Shown piece by piece: positions 8,792-16,849 of a stretch of 64,000 bases of DNA (positions are counted from its first letter, which is position 1; each line of letters starts with the position of its first letter). The DNA is from Eubacteriales bacterium (GTDB taxonomy: Bacteria > Bacillota > Clostridia > Peptostreptococcales > Anaerovoracaceae). The position numbers were made by a program, and so were the translations under genes. Where the stretch lies: assembly GCA_028872475.1 (NCBI GenBank), contig JAQYMQ010000014.1:62001-126000 (forward strand), in the 5' to 3' direction. The notes beneath the pieces are model-generated. The model was given only the letters and a program-made list of their open reading frames with translations, was not told the origin of the DNA and made no database searches.

Positions 8792-8927
8792 TGTTTTTAT
8801 AATACCCTTTAACATATAATCTATAGATTACTATTTCCACTATATTTATTTATTCATTTTTATTTTTATTTTAATTGTATAAAATGCTGTTTATTTTGTT
8901 CTGTTTTACGAACATAAGCTAATTCGG

Positions 8928-8956
8928 TTGACTTATAAATTAAAAAGGAATATCCT
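8928..8956 (+). promoter_or_regulatory. Promoter of the ykvI-like gene
   Basis: -35 TTGACT (8928-8933), 17-bp spacer, -10 TATCCT (8951-8956). The same pair of hexamers with the same spacing stands before the thioesterase gene at 15907. Confidence 0.55.
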
Positions 8957-8965
8957 AGAGTTATC

Positions 8966-8997
8966 ACAAAGTATGTTAAAAAAATAACGTACTTTGT
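8966..8997 (+). promoter_or_regulatory. 5' leader hairpin of the ykvI-like gene
   Basis: ACAAAGTATGTTA (8966-8978) pairs with TAACGTACTTTGT (8985-8997) over 13 bp with one wobble pair and an A6 loop. It would start within a few bases of the predicted transcription start and end 30 nt before the ATG. No T run follows. It may be an operator for a dimeric regulator or a stabilising 5' mRNA structure. Confidence 0.55.
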
Positions 8998-9026
8998 ACG
9001 AGTTATTATAAAGGGAGGAAATATTT

Positions 9027-10226
9027 ATGGAAAAGAAACAAAAATATTTTACATCCGTAAGTATTGGCACAGCTGCTGTATGGTTTGCTACACATTGCGG
9101 AGCGGGCTTTGCATCAGGCACACAAGAATTACAGTACTTCGCCAGTCACGGTTGGTTTGGACCTTTAATGCCATTTCTAACTATAGCTATTATAGCTATT
9201 ACTTATTACGTAGGCATCGAAACAGCAAGAGAAACTAATCTATGGCACTACAACGGATGGGCAAAACACGCATTTGATCCATTGGGTAAATTTTTAACTA
9301 TTACTATGGACTTCTGCATAATTATTACAACAATAGCTGCTTCAGCGGCTTCAATTGCAGCAGGTTCTATCTTGCTTCAACAGCAATATGGCATACCAGA
9401 ACTTATCGGATCGCTAATAATGTTTGCTTCCATCACTGTACTTGTAATATTTGGAGAGAGCCTAGTAAGAAAAAGTTCACTATTCATAACTATAGCAATA
9501 TTGATAATAATCTCATTTATTCTTATTTTAGGATTAATTAAGTTCTGGCCAAACATTGCTGATCACTTTGCAAATAAATATGTAAACCCTCAAGCACCTG
9601 CTTGGACAATAACAGGTCAGGCAACTGCTACTACTGAAGGCAACTTTGGAAACGCTCTCCTTTGGGCTCTTACATATTCCGGCTTCCAGATTGGTGCCGT
9701 AGGCGGCATTGCTGCAGCATTTAAAGGAGCTATGTCAGCAAAAGAAGCAAAAGGAGCAATGACACTTGGTTATATCATAAATGTACTAATGTTATTTGGT
9801 ATTTGCCTATTAATATTCTCAGGAATGCCTGAAATATTCACAAATCCAGATGCTAAAAAATTACCTACAATTTACATTGTTAACCAATTAGATTCAAGCG
9901 TTCTACACACACTATATCCAATATTATTATTCTTAGCACTACTTTCTACTGCAGTAGGTTTTATATTCGGTATGGTTACAAGGTTAAACCCTTATCTACT
10001 TAACAATATGCAAAATAAGGTACTAAAAAAAGCAATCCTTTCTATGGGATGCCTAATCATCTGTTACCTAGTATCTCGTTTAGGACTAATGTGGGTAGTA
10101 CAGGTAGCTTATAAGTACCTTGGTATCTTCTCTTGGATCTTCCTAATCATTCCACTATGGACATTAGGCTTTAGAAACATTAAAAGAAGAAGAGCTGCTG
10201 AAAAATTAGAAAAGGCTGAAATGTAA
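9027..10226 (+). CDS. YkvI-type membrane transporter (COG3949-like)
   Basis: A 399-residue protein with about 10-11 hydrophobic helices. The opening segment TAAVWFATHCGAGFASGTQ, with its Gly-rich broken first helix, is the mark of the YkvI family of putative transporters with a LeuT-type fold. The substrate is unknown in the family; amino acids or other small organic ions are usual guesses. The C-terminal tail is basic and charged. The start has a GGGAGG site. It is monocistronic with its own promoter, leader hairpin and terminator. Confidence 0.78.
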   Translation: MEKKQKYFTSVSIGTAAVWFATHCGAGFASGTQELQYFASHGWFGPLMPFLTIAIIAITYYVGIETARETNLWHYNGWAKHAFDPLGKFLTITMDFCIIITTIAASAASIAAGSILLQQQYGIPELIGSLIMFASITVLVIFGESLVRKSSLFITIAILIIISFILILGLIKFWPNIADHFANKYVNPQAPAWTITGQATATTEGNFGNALLWALTYSGFQIGAVGGIAAAFKGAMSAKEAKGAMTLGYIINVLMLFGICLLIFSGMPEIFTNPDAKKLPTIYIVNQLDSSVLHTLYPILLFLALLSTAVGFIFGMVTRLNPYLLNNMQNKVLKKAILSMGCLIICYLVSRLGLMWVVQVAYKYLGIFSWIFLIIPLWTLGFRNIKRRRAAEKLEKAEM

Positions 10227-10317
10227 CAAAATTTACAAAAGCTATTTGCAATAAAAAATGCAAAAGCTGATTAAAATAAATAATTAAATAGCTTTTACTT
10301 AATATTAATTATACTTA

Positions 10318-10353
10318 AAAGAGGCCAGTGATAATTTGATCACTAGCCTCTTT
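10318..10353 (+). terminator. Intrinsic terminator after the ykvI-like gene
   Basis: AAAGAGGC-AGTGAT (10318-10332) pairs with ATCACT-GCCTCTTT (10339-10353), leaving only one mismatch in the stem; TTT and further T-rich sequence follow. It may serve both directions, since yitT converges from the right. Confidence 0.75.
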
Positions 10354-10484
10354 GCCTTTTATTCTTTATAATTCTAAACTTATTTGATATCTTATAAAAA
10401 CTATAATCTACGCCTTGTTATATCGTTAGTACATTACAGTCTTCAAAGAACTATAGCTCATAATAGCTTTTTGATAATCTACAT

Positions 10485-11393
10485 CTATAAACGTTTTTCA
10501 TAATTACCAGCAACACTACAACCCTCTGTAAGTATCATAAATGCATTTGGATCAATTCTTCTAACAATCTTCTTTATCTGAGACACCTCATACTTAGAAA
10601 CCACTACAATTAATATGTTTGACTTATCTCCAGTATAAGCGCCTTCACCCTCCCAGTCTGTCACTCCTCGTCCTGTTTCTTCCATAACAGCCTTCGCAAT
10701 ACCAGTTTTCTTTGAAAAAATCATTATACTAATATTGATATTTTGAGCATGAAATCTATCAATCGCAAATGATGATACCGCCATAAAAATTAATGAATAT
10801 GTTACTGTCTCCAAATCATATAAGAAGATACAAGCTGCGCACACTATAGCATTCAGTATAATCGTTACGGAGCCCACACTCATATTTTTATACTTCTTTG
10901 CAAGATACAAGCCAACAATGTCACCACCACCACCGGAAGAACGTGCTTTTAAAACTATCCCAACTCCGGCTCCATATGCAAGGCCACCTATTAAGCAGCT
11001 TGTAAGCCTATCTGAAATAATTGGCGGTGTACAAATAGGAATTGCTAGCATCATTCCACTTTGAATCGCTACAGTCAATATTGTCTTTATCGTAAATTTT
11101 TTACCTAATGTTTTAAGCCCCAGATAAAAAACTGGTAAATTAATAATAAAATATACTGCACCAGTTATATCCATACCTTTTGGCAATGGTATTCCTAATG
11201 CTCCAGTTATAAAGATACCTATCAATTGAGATATCCCCATAAAGCCACCAGTAAAACATTTAGCAGGTATAATAAGTAAGTTAACACCAACAGCACATAA
11301 TAAACTTCCCAAAATTATATTTCCAACTTGCCTACCTACTTCAATGTTTTTCTCACAAGCAAGATTCTTGCCCTTTTCAACTATTAATTTCAA
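10485..11393 (-). CDS. YitT family membrane protein
   Basis: A 302-residue protein. The N-terminal two thirds have five to six membrane helices with the family stretch IPAKCFTGGFMGISQL and a Gly-rich KARSSGGGGDIVG loop. The C-terminal about 80 residues are the soluble DUF2179 domain (ISIMIFSKKTG, GRGVTDWEGEGAYTG). The function is not established in the family; a transporter role is assumed. It lies 42 nt downstream of the LysR gene and may be transcribed with it. Confidence 0.88.
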   Translation of the reverse strand: MKLIVEKGKNLACEKNIEVGRQVGNIILGSLLCAVGVNLLIIPAKCFTGGFMGISQLIGIFITGALGIPLPKGMDITGAVYFIINLPVFYLGLKTLGKKFTIKTILTVAIQSGMMLAIPICTPPIISDRLTSCLIGGLAYGAGVGIVLKARSSGGGGDIVGLYLAKKYKNMSVGSVTIILNAIVCAACIFLYDLETVTYSLIFMAVSSFAIDRFHAQNINISIMIFSKKTGIAKAVMEETGRGVTDWEGEGAYTGDKSNILIVVVSKYEVSQIKKIVRRIDPNAFMILTEGCSVAGNYEKRL

Positions 11394-11435
11394 TTTGTAC
11401 CCCTATGTCCATTTAATTAAATATGTTGTAATAAT

Positions 11436-12329
11436 TTATTTTTTATAGTAACGCCTTGCATATTCAATAAACTCTTTTACTAAATTTGAAGATTTATTCT
11501 TTTTATTCCATACTAAATAAAAACTTCTATCCATGTTTTTCTTATCAATATTGAAATACAAATATCCTGCATTATCTCTTACTGCTGATTTTGAAACAAT
11601 AGATACACCTAAGCCATTAATTACACATTCCTCTAAAATAGATATATTATTTACAACGGCAACAGTTCTATTATTCTTACTCTTAGTAACATCCATTAAC
11701 TCCCGTTCAAACGAATGCTTTGTCGCAGATCCTTCTTCTCTAGTAATAAACAATTCATTTTTAACATCTTCCAACCTAACAGTATCAGATTCAGCTCTCA
11801 TAGCTGAAAATCGTTCATTATTTGGAGTTATTAGTACAGATTTTTCTGTAAATAGTAGTGCTGTCTCTAAAGAATCATCAGTTTTAGCTCCAACAAAGCC
11901 AATATCCCCTCTGCCTTCTTTAATGTCTTCCCAAACCTTTTTGCTGTCGCTCTGCTCCACATAAAATCTTACATCAGAAACCTTCTCTTTAAATCCTGCC
12001 ATTAATTGTGGAACTATAGCTTTTGATGGAATAGAAGAAGTCCTAATATCTAAAATACCGTTTTGCCCACATTTTATGCCCACAATGTCCTCTATCGCCT
12101 TATTGCGATCCGACAGCATTTTCAATGCATGCTCGTATAACGTCTTCCCTTCAGCTGTTGGAATTGATTCTTTTCCAGTCCTATCAATAAGTTTAACACC
12201 TACTTCTTTTTCTAGAGCCCTAACATGCATACTCAAAGTGGGCTGAGTAAAAAATGTAGCATCAGCTGCCTTGGAAAAACTCTTATGCTTTACAACATTG
12301 ACAAACGCCTCTAGCTGTTTATATTCCAT
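11436..12329 (-). CDS. LysR family regulator, probably of the selenium-metabolism-associated group
   Basis: A 297-residue LysR protein. The winged helix-turn-helix lies at residues 1-62 (FSKAADATFFTQPTLSMHVR), followed by the linker helix and a two-lobed effector domain from about residue 90. It lies 89 nt downstream of selA in the same orientation. NCBI defines a LysR group linked to selenium metabolism, and this gene's position fits it, although I assign it by context only. Target genes and ligand are not visible. Confidence 0.8.
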   Translation of the reverse strand: MEYKQLEAFVNVVKHKSFSKAADATFFTQPTLSMHVRALEKEVGVKLIDRTGKESIPTAEGKTLYEHALKMLSDRNKAIEDIVGIKCGQNGILDIRTSSIPSKAIVPQLMAGFKEKVSDVRFYVEQSDSKKVWEDIKEGRGDIGFVGAKTDDSLETALLFTEKSVLITPNNERFSAMRAESDTVRLEDVKNELFITREEGSATKHSFERELMDVTKSKNNRTVAVVNNISILEECVINGLGVSIVSKSAVRDNAGYLYFNIDKKNMDRSFYLVWNKKNKSSNLVKEFIEYARRYYKK

Positions 12330-12418
12330 TGTCTTAACTCCTAGCGACTTTGGCTACGCCACTCCTGTATCCCTCTATAAATATAACTTTACTTAATTTT
12401 ATCTATTAACAATGAGAC

Positions 12419-13828
12419 TTAACTCATCGCAATCTCTTTAATTCTATTTGCTATATAATCAATATCCTCATCTCTTATAGTACGTACATCTAACAGTAAT
12501 TGATTATTTGTAATTCTCGCCACTATCGGAATCTCTCCAGCTCTTAATGCCATTTCTATATCGTCTGGAGTCATATCTTCTATATTAATCACAACTGCAT
12601 ATCCATCTAGCTCTGTATCCGGTGCAGAACCACCACCAACTTTGTTCTTCGTCTTAATAATATCGGTGTTTATAATCTGTGATTTTGATATAATCAGATC
12701 TTCTAACTTTCTTGCTCTTTCAAACAGATCATCAATATCACTTGTTAGCATTTTTAATACTGGTATTTCATCATTGACAGTATCTTCATTTAAATATGCC
12801 CTAAAAGTTTCACATATGGCTGCAATCGTCATCTTGTCGACTCTTAAAGCTCTTGCTAGAGGATGCTTTTTCAATCTATCAACATATTCCTTCTTACCGA
12901 TAATAATTCCTGCCTGAGCACCACCAAGCAACTTATCGCCACTGAATAATACTAAATCTGCCCCTTCATTGATAGCATCTTCAACACAAGGTTCTCCAAT
13001 ACCGTACTTTCGCAAATCTCTTAATAAACCACTGCCCATATCATAAATAAGAGGTAAATCGTTTTCTACAGCAATTTCTTTTAATTCTGGAAGCGAAGCT
13101 TCTTGCGTAAAACCCACCACCTTATAATTACTTGTATGAACCTTCAATATTGCCTTAGTGTTTTCATTGATAGCATCTTCATAATCACCAGGCTTTGTCT
13201 TATTCGTTGTACCAATTTCCTTTAAAACAGCTCCACTTTCTTTCATAATGTCCGGTATTCTAAAAGATCCACCGATTTCAACAAGCTCTCCCCTGGAAAC
13301 AATAACTTCTCCACCTCTTGCCATTGCCGCAAGAACTATCATCGTTGCAGCAGCATTATTATTTACCACTATTGACGCTTCCGCTCCAGTAATCTTTGTA
13401 ATCAACTCCTCTGTATGAGCGTGTCTTGATCCTCTTTCACCAATAGATTCATCATATTCTAAAGTTGAATATTCACCAGCTATTTTTTCTACTGCCTCTA
13501 TTGCTCTCTTACTTAAATTAGCCCTGCCTAAGTTAGTATGTAAAACTACTCCCGTCGCATTGATAACCTTTTTCAAGGATTTTTCCATACTTTTAGTCAA
13601 TCTATTCTTAGCCATACCAACAATAAATTCCAACGAAAGCTTTTTTTCTATATCAACAATATCATCCTGATTATTCAAATCAAGATTTTTTATCTCCCCC
13701 CGAATTTCATCTAGGACATCTCTTGCAGCATCAGATTTCTCTCTATGCGAAAATACATCTAAACTTTCATCACAAAGAGCCTCAATAATCAAATCTACTT
13801 TTGGTATATTCCTATACATGTTATTCAT
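12419..13828 (-). CDS. selA: L-seryl-tRNA(Sec) selenium transferase
   Basis: This PLP enzyme converts seryl-tRNA(Sec) to selenocysteyl-tRNA(Sec) using selenophosphate. The 469 residues match bacterial SelA. The Schiff-base Lys is K299 in FSGDKLLGGAQAG. Other family marks are INATGVVLHTNLGRA, the YDESIGERGSRH segment and VNNNAAATMIVLAA. The start at 13828 (MNNMYRN) has AGGAGAGG seven bases upstream. The neighbours are hslO upstream and the LysR gene downstream. selB, selD and tRNA(Sec) are not in the window, so the rest of the pathway must lie elsewhere. Confidence 0.96.
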   Translation of the reverse strand: MNNMYRNIPKVDLIIEALCDESLDVFSHREKSDAARDVLDEIRGEIKNLDLNNQDDIVDIEKKLSLEFIVGMAKNRLTKSMEKSLKKVINATGVVLHTNLGRANLSKRAIEAVEKIAGEYSTLEYDESIGERGSRHAHTEELITKITGAEASIVVNNNAAATMIVLAAMARGGEVIVSRGELVEIGGSFRIPDIMKESGAVLKEIGTTNKTKPGDYEDAINENTKAILKVHTSNYKVVGFTQEASLPELKEIAVENDLPLIYDMGSGLLRDLRKYGIGEPCVEDAINEGADLVLFSGDKLLGGAQAGIIIGKKEYVDRLKKHPLARALRVDKMTIAAICETFRAYLNEDTVNDEIPVLKMLTSDIDDLFERARKLEDLIISKSQIINTDIIKTKNKVGGGSAPDTELDGYAVVINIEDMTPDDIEMALRAGEIPIVARITNNQLLLDVRTIRDEDIDYIANRIKEIAMS

Positions 13829-13880
13829 TCATTAACCTCTCCTAATTAAACGAGCGATAAAACTAAGTCTATATAAATAG

Positions 13881-14801
13881 CTATATGCTATCAATCATTT
13901 CCTTTATATCATCTGCATTAAATAAGTATCTTTCGTTACAGAAATTACAAACTAGTTCTGCCTGACCATCTTCTTTAAGTATTTCTTCTAAGTCACTTTT
14001 ACCAATAGTCATAAGAGCATCATGCATCCTATCCCTACTACAGTCACAAGTATAATCAATTTCCTTAAAGTCTAATGTTTCTGGCATAAATTCTTCATCG
14101 ATTGTTGCAAACATATATTTAAGTAATTCTTCTAGTATTGCATTATCTGTCTTACCTACACTTCTAAGCTGAACTGCCTCTATTAATTGACTAATCGGTT
14201 TCATTTCGCCTAAACACTTCTCAAGCACTTCAATAACACGTTCATCGCAATTAGGCAATAACTGCAGGAACATACCTCCAGCACTTAAAACACTTAAGTT
14301 TTTCCCTACCTTAACACCTAGAGATATAGATGTATTTTGTTGTTCACTTATATAATAATATGCTGTAAGATCTTCAGCAATTTCGCCATTAACTAAGGCT
14401 ATTTGCCCAATATACGGATCCTTTAATCCAAAATCCTTAATAACAGTTAACTCTCCGATTCCAATAGCACCACCTACATCAAGTTTACAATCTGTCCTCA
14501 GAGGCATATCTACCTGAGGATTTGAAATATACCCCTTAATCCTACCGTCACCATAAGCTGTTGCAAGTATTTCTTTCGCTTCACCGTCACCTTTAAAAAT
14601 AACTGTCATCCTATTGTCATCAGCTTTCAAATCTTGTGCCATTAGCCCTGTAGCTGTCAAAACTCTACCCAAACAAGCAGTTGCCAATGGCGTGCAACCG
14701 TGAACAACTCTAGCTTCCTCAACCATAGCAGTTGTTATAGTTAGATATACTCTATATGAGCCGCTTTTATCAACGGCAACCAAAACTTTATTTTTACTCA
14801 T
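13881..14801 (-). CDS. hslO: Hsp33 family redox-regulated chaperone
   Basis: A 306-residue Hsp33, a holdase switched on by oxidation. The N-terminal core has GRVLTATGLMAQ, FKGDGEAKEI and GYISNPQVDMPLR. The C-terminal redox zinc switch is intact: CDC at about residues 251-253 and CNFC at about 286-289, the CxC...CxxC pattern. Its position just upstream of selA may reflect a shared transcript (gap 52 nt), but no functional link follows. Confidence 0.95.
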   Translation of the reverse strand: MSKNKVLVAVDKSGSYRVYLTITTAMVEEARVVHGCTPLATACLGRVLTATGLMAQDLKADDNRMTVIFKGDGEAKEILATAYGDGRIKGYISNPQVDMPLRTDCKLDVGGAIGIGELTVIKDFGLKDPYIGQIALVNGEIAEDLTAYYYISEQQNTSISLGVKVGKNLSVLSAGGMFLQLLPNCDERVIEVLEKCLGEMKPISQLIEAVQLRSVGKTDNAILEELLKYMFATIDEEFMPETLDFKEIDYTCDCSRDRMHDALMTIGKSDLEEILKEDGQAELVCNFCNERYLFNADDIKEMIDSI

Positions 14802-14882
14802 CTTACTACCTTAATGCCCTTTTCTCCAATATAATTCTATCATATAAACAAGGACTTATCATCGTTGTTTATATATGGATTC

Positions 14883-15836
14883 TTACAAAAATAGCTTATC
14901 CACCAAAGTAATAACAACAGGCACAGTAGCCATTGATAATACTGTATTAAAAAACAGGATTCTACTTGCCAATTCATGGTCTTGATTCTCCTGTTCTGCA
15001 AGCATTGCAACAGTCGCTGCTGTAGGAAAACAAAATCCTAATACAATGATTGCCTTCATCTCTGGAACTATAAAGTCTGGCAAAATAAGCATCAGAGCAA
15101 CTGCAATCAACGGAATTACCAACAGTTTATTAATAGCACTTTCAATGACATATCTATTTTTGAACAATTCAAAAAATTTATTTTTCGCCAATGTCGAACC
15201 GATAAATATCATTGCCATCGGTGTAGCTGCGGCGCCTATATAATTAAAGTATATTCCAAAAATATTGTTCAGCGAAATTCCTAAAACTGCAATGACAAGC
15301 CCCGCTATTGTTCCAAATATATTAGGATTAATTATAAGCTTGGTTGTTGATATAAAAGTATTTTTTAAAGAAAATGGCCCCTTGTTTTCATTATTTCTTC
15401 TAAGCACAAAAAGCGCATATGTAAAGAAAAATATATTCATTGCAGAATTTTCCGCTACCATAAAGAATAATCCTTGTGATCCCAAAAACGAAAGAGCTAT
15501 AGGAAATCCCATAAATCCATTGTTTGGACATACCATTGCCATCTCTGATACATTGCTAACGCTATCTGGAAATTTTCTAATCTTTGTATAAATTCTTACA
15601 TATAAAGACGACACTCCTAGCATTACTCCACCTAGCAATAGCATCCACATAAAATCCATAATCAAAGTCCAATTCATTTTCATTGTACCTATATTATATG
15701 TAAGAAGACATGGATACGCCCAATATACAATAAATGTATTTAGACTCTTATTCATTTCATCCTTAATTAACTCCAACCTTCTCATTATAAAACCTGTAAA
15801 AATCAGGGCAAACATTACAAAAAATTGTGTGTACAT
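14883..15836 (-). CDS. AEC family transporter
   Basis: A 317-residue membrane protein of the auxin efflux carrier family (PF03547) with about ten helices in two halves. Typical stretches are NTFIVYWAYPCLL near the N terminus, CPNNGFMGFPIALS in the middle and FPTAATVAMLAEQ near the end. Members export organic acids or similar anions; the substrate here is unknown. The start at 15836 has AGGAGG a few bases upstream. A 10-bp inverted repeat (ATATAAACAA / TTGTTTATAT, 14842-14874) just after the stop may act as a weak terminator. Confidence 0.88.
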   Translation of the reverse strand: MYTQFFVMFALIFTGFIMRRLELIKDEMNKSLNTFIVYWAYPCLLTYNIGTMKMNWTLIMDFMWMLLLGGVMLGVSSLYVRIYTKIRKFPDSVSNVSEMAMVCPNNGFMGFPIALSFLGSQGLFFMVAENSAMNIFFFTYALFVLRRNNENKGPFSLKNTFISTTKLIINPNIFGTIAGLVIAVLGISLNNIFGIYFNYIGAAATPMAMIFIGSTLAKNKFFELFKNRYVIESAINKLLVIPLIAVALMLILPDFIVPEMKAIIVLGFCFPTAATVAMLAEQENQDHELASRILFFNTVLSMATVPVVITLVDKLFL

Positions 15837-15906
15837 ACGTCCTCCTTTTTATTTGATTTATCTATTCTAACAAAGCATTAATACAAAATACAATACTTTA
15901 TCAAGA

Positions 15907-15935
15907 TTGACTTTTATAAACTTTGCCGTTATCCT
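15907..15935 (+). promoter_or_regulatory. Promoter of the acyl-ACP thioesterase gene
   Basis: -35 TTGACT (15907-15912), 17-bp spacer, -10 TATCCT (15930-15935). A TTTTATATATAAAA palindrome follows directly (15935-15948). Confidence 0.55.
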
Positions 15936-16022
15936 TTTATATATAAAAGAACAAAACTATTTTAATTATTTTAATAATTTCAAAATCACATTTTTCATAT
16001 ACATTACATATAAGGAGTAATT

Positions 16023-16838
16023 ATGACAAATTCCATAGTAGAAACTATAAGCGCCGACGGCATTATCAGTAAAGCTTTTTCTATTGCACAAAATACAAAT
16101 GCAGAATATATTGTCGCTCTAGTAAAGTCACTAGAACACATGGGCACATACCACAGTGACCTAGCCGGATATAACACGAATTATTTGGTAAATAATAATC
16201 GTGGCTGGGTTTTATTAGGTTGGCACATTACATTCAAACAATACAATTCCCCCCATCAGGATAACTCTATCAACATCGATACATGGACTCATCCATTTAG
16301 ACGTATGCAAATGGATAGACATTTCATTATCAATGATAGTAAAAAAGTTATAGCTAACGCGACAAGCCGCTGGATTTACTTTGATACAAATCGAAGACGT
16401 CCAATTAAGCCTACTGCAGAAATGCTAGATGACTTTATCATATGCAATAAACCTGCGCCACTAGATGAGCAGTCATATAAACCAATAGATTTCAGTGATT
16501 ATGCACTTTTACATAAAAGTACCGTAACATCTGTAGAAGAAGATATTGATATAAACAAACACACAAACAACGTTTCATATATTCGTTGGGCATTAGAAGC
16601 TATTGATCAATTCTTTAAAAATACATATTCTAATTACAACAACACTCTTTCGATAAACTGCAATAAGCAATTAGATTTAAAAGAACTTCACGCAATTTAT
16701 ATTAAAGAAACCATGCTAGGAGATACTGTTAATATCAAATTATATAAAAAGACTGAGAAAAATAGTTCTCTCAGTCTAATAGTCAATTTTACTGACAGCT
16801 TTAATAATATTCTGTGCCAAGTGCAGCTCCAATTATAG
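16023..16838 (+). CDS. Acyl-ACP thioesterase
   Basis: A 271-residue protein of the FatA/FatB-like family (PF01643) with two hotdog domains. It hydrolyses acyl-ACP to free fatty acid. Family marks are WHITFKQY in the first domain, RWIYFDTNRRRPIKP between the domains, and DINKHTNNVSYIRW in the second, which carries the catalytic Asn/His region. The start has an AAGGAG site. The gene ends inside a terminator hairpin and its stop overlaps the stop of the convergent dnaD-like gene by six bases. Confidence 0.9.
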   Translation: MTNSIVETISADGIISKAFSIAQNTNAEYIVALVKSLEHMGTYHSDLAGYNTNYLVNNNRGWVLLGWHITFKQYNSPHQDNSINIDTWTHPFRRMQMDRHFIINDSKKVIANATSRWIYFDTNRRRPIKPTAEMLDDFIICNKPAPLDEQSYKPIDFSDYALLHKSTVTSVEEDIDINKHTNNVSYIRWALEAIDQFFKNTYSNYNNTLSINCNKQLDLKELHAIYIKETMLGDTVNIKLYKKTEKNSSLSLIVNFTDSFNNILCQVQLQL

Positions 16839-16849
16839 GAGCTGTTTTT
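16824..16849 (+). terminator. Terminator embedded in the overlapping 3' ends
   Basis: CAGCTCC (16824-16830) and GGAGCTG (16838-16844) form a 7-bp stem followed by TTTTT. The stem contains the last codons of both the thioesterase and the convergent dnaD-like gene. The reverse strand has no T run after the stem, so it terminates only the plus transcript well. Confidence 0.75.

Noticed and set aside
11533..11964. 143-codon open frame opposite the LysR gene
   Set aside because: Antisense to a complete LysR protein, no ribosome site; other long antisense frames (for example 28249-28767) were dropped for the same reason.
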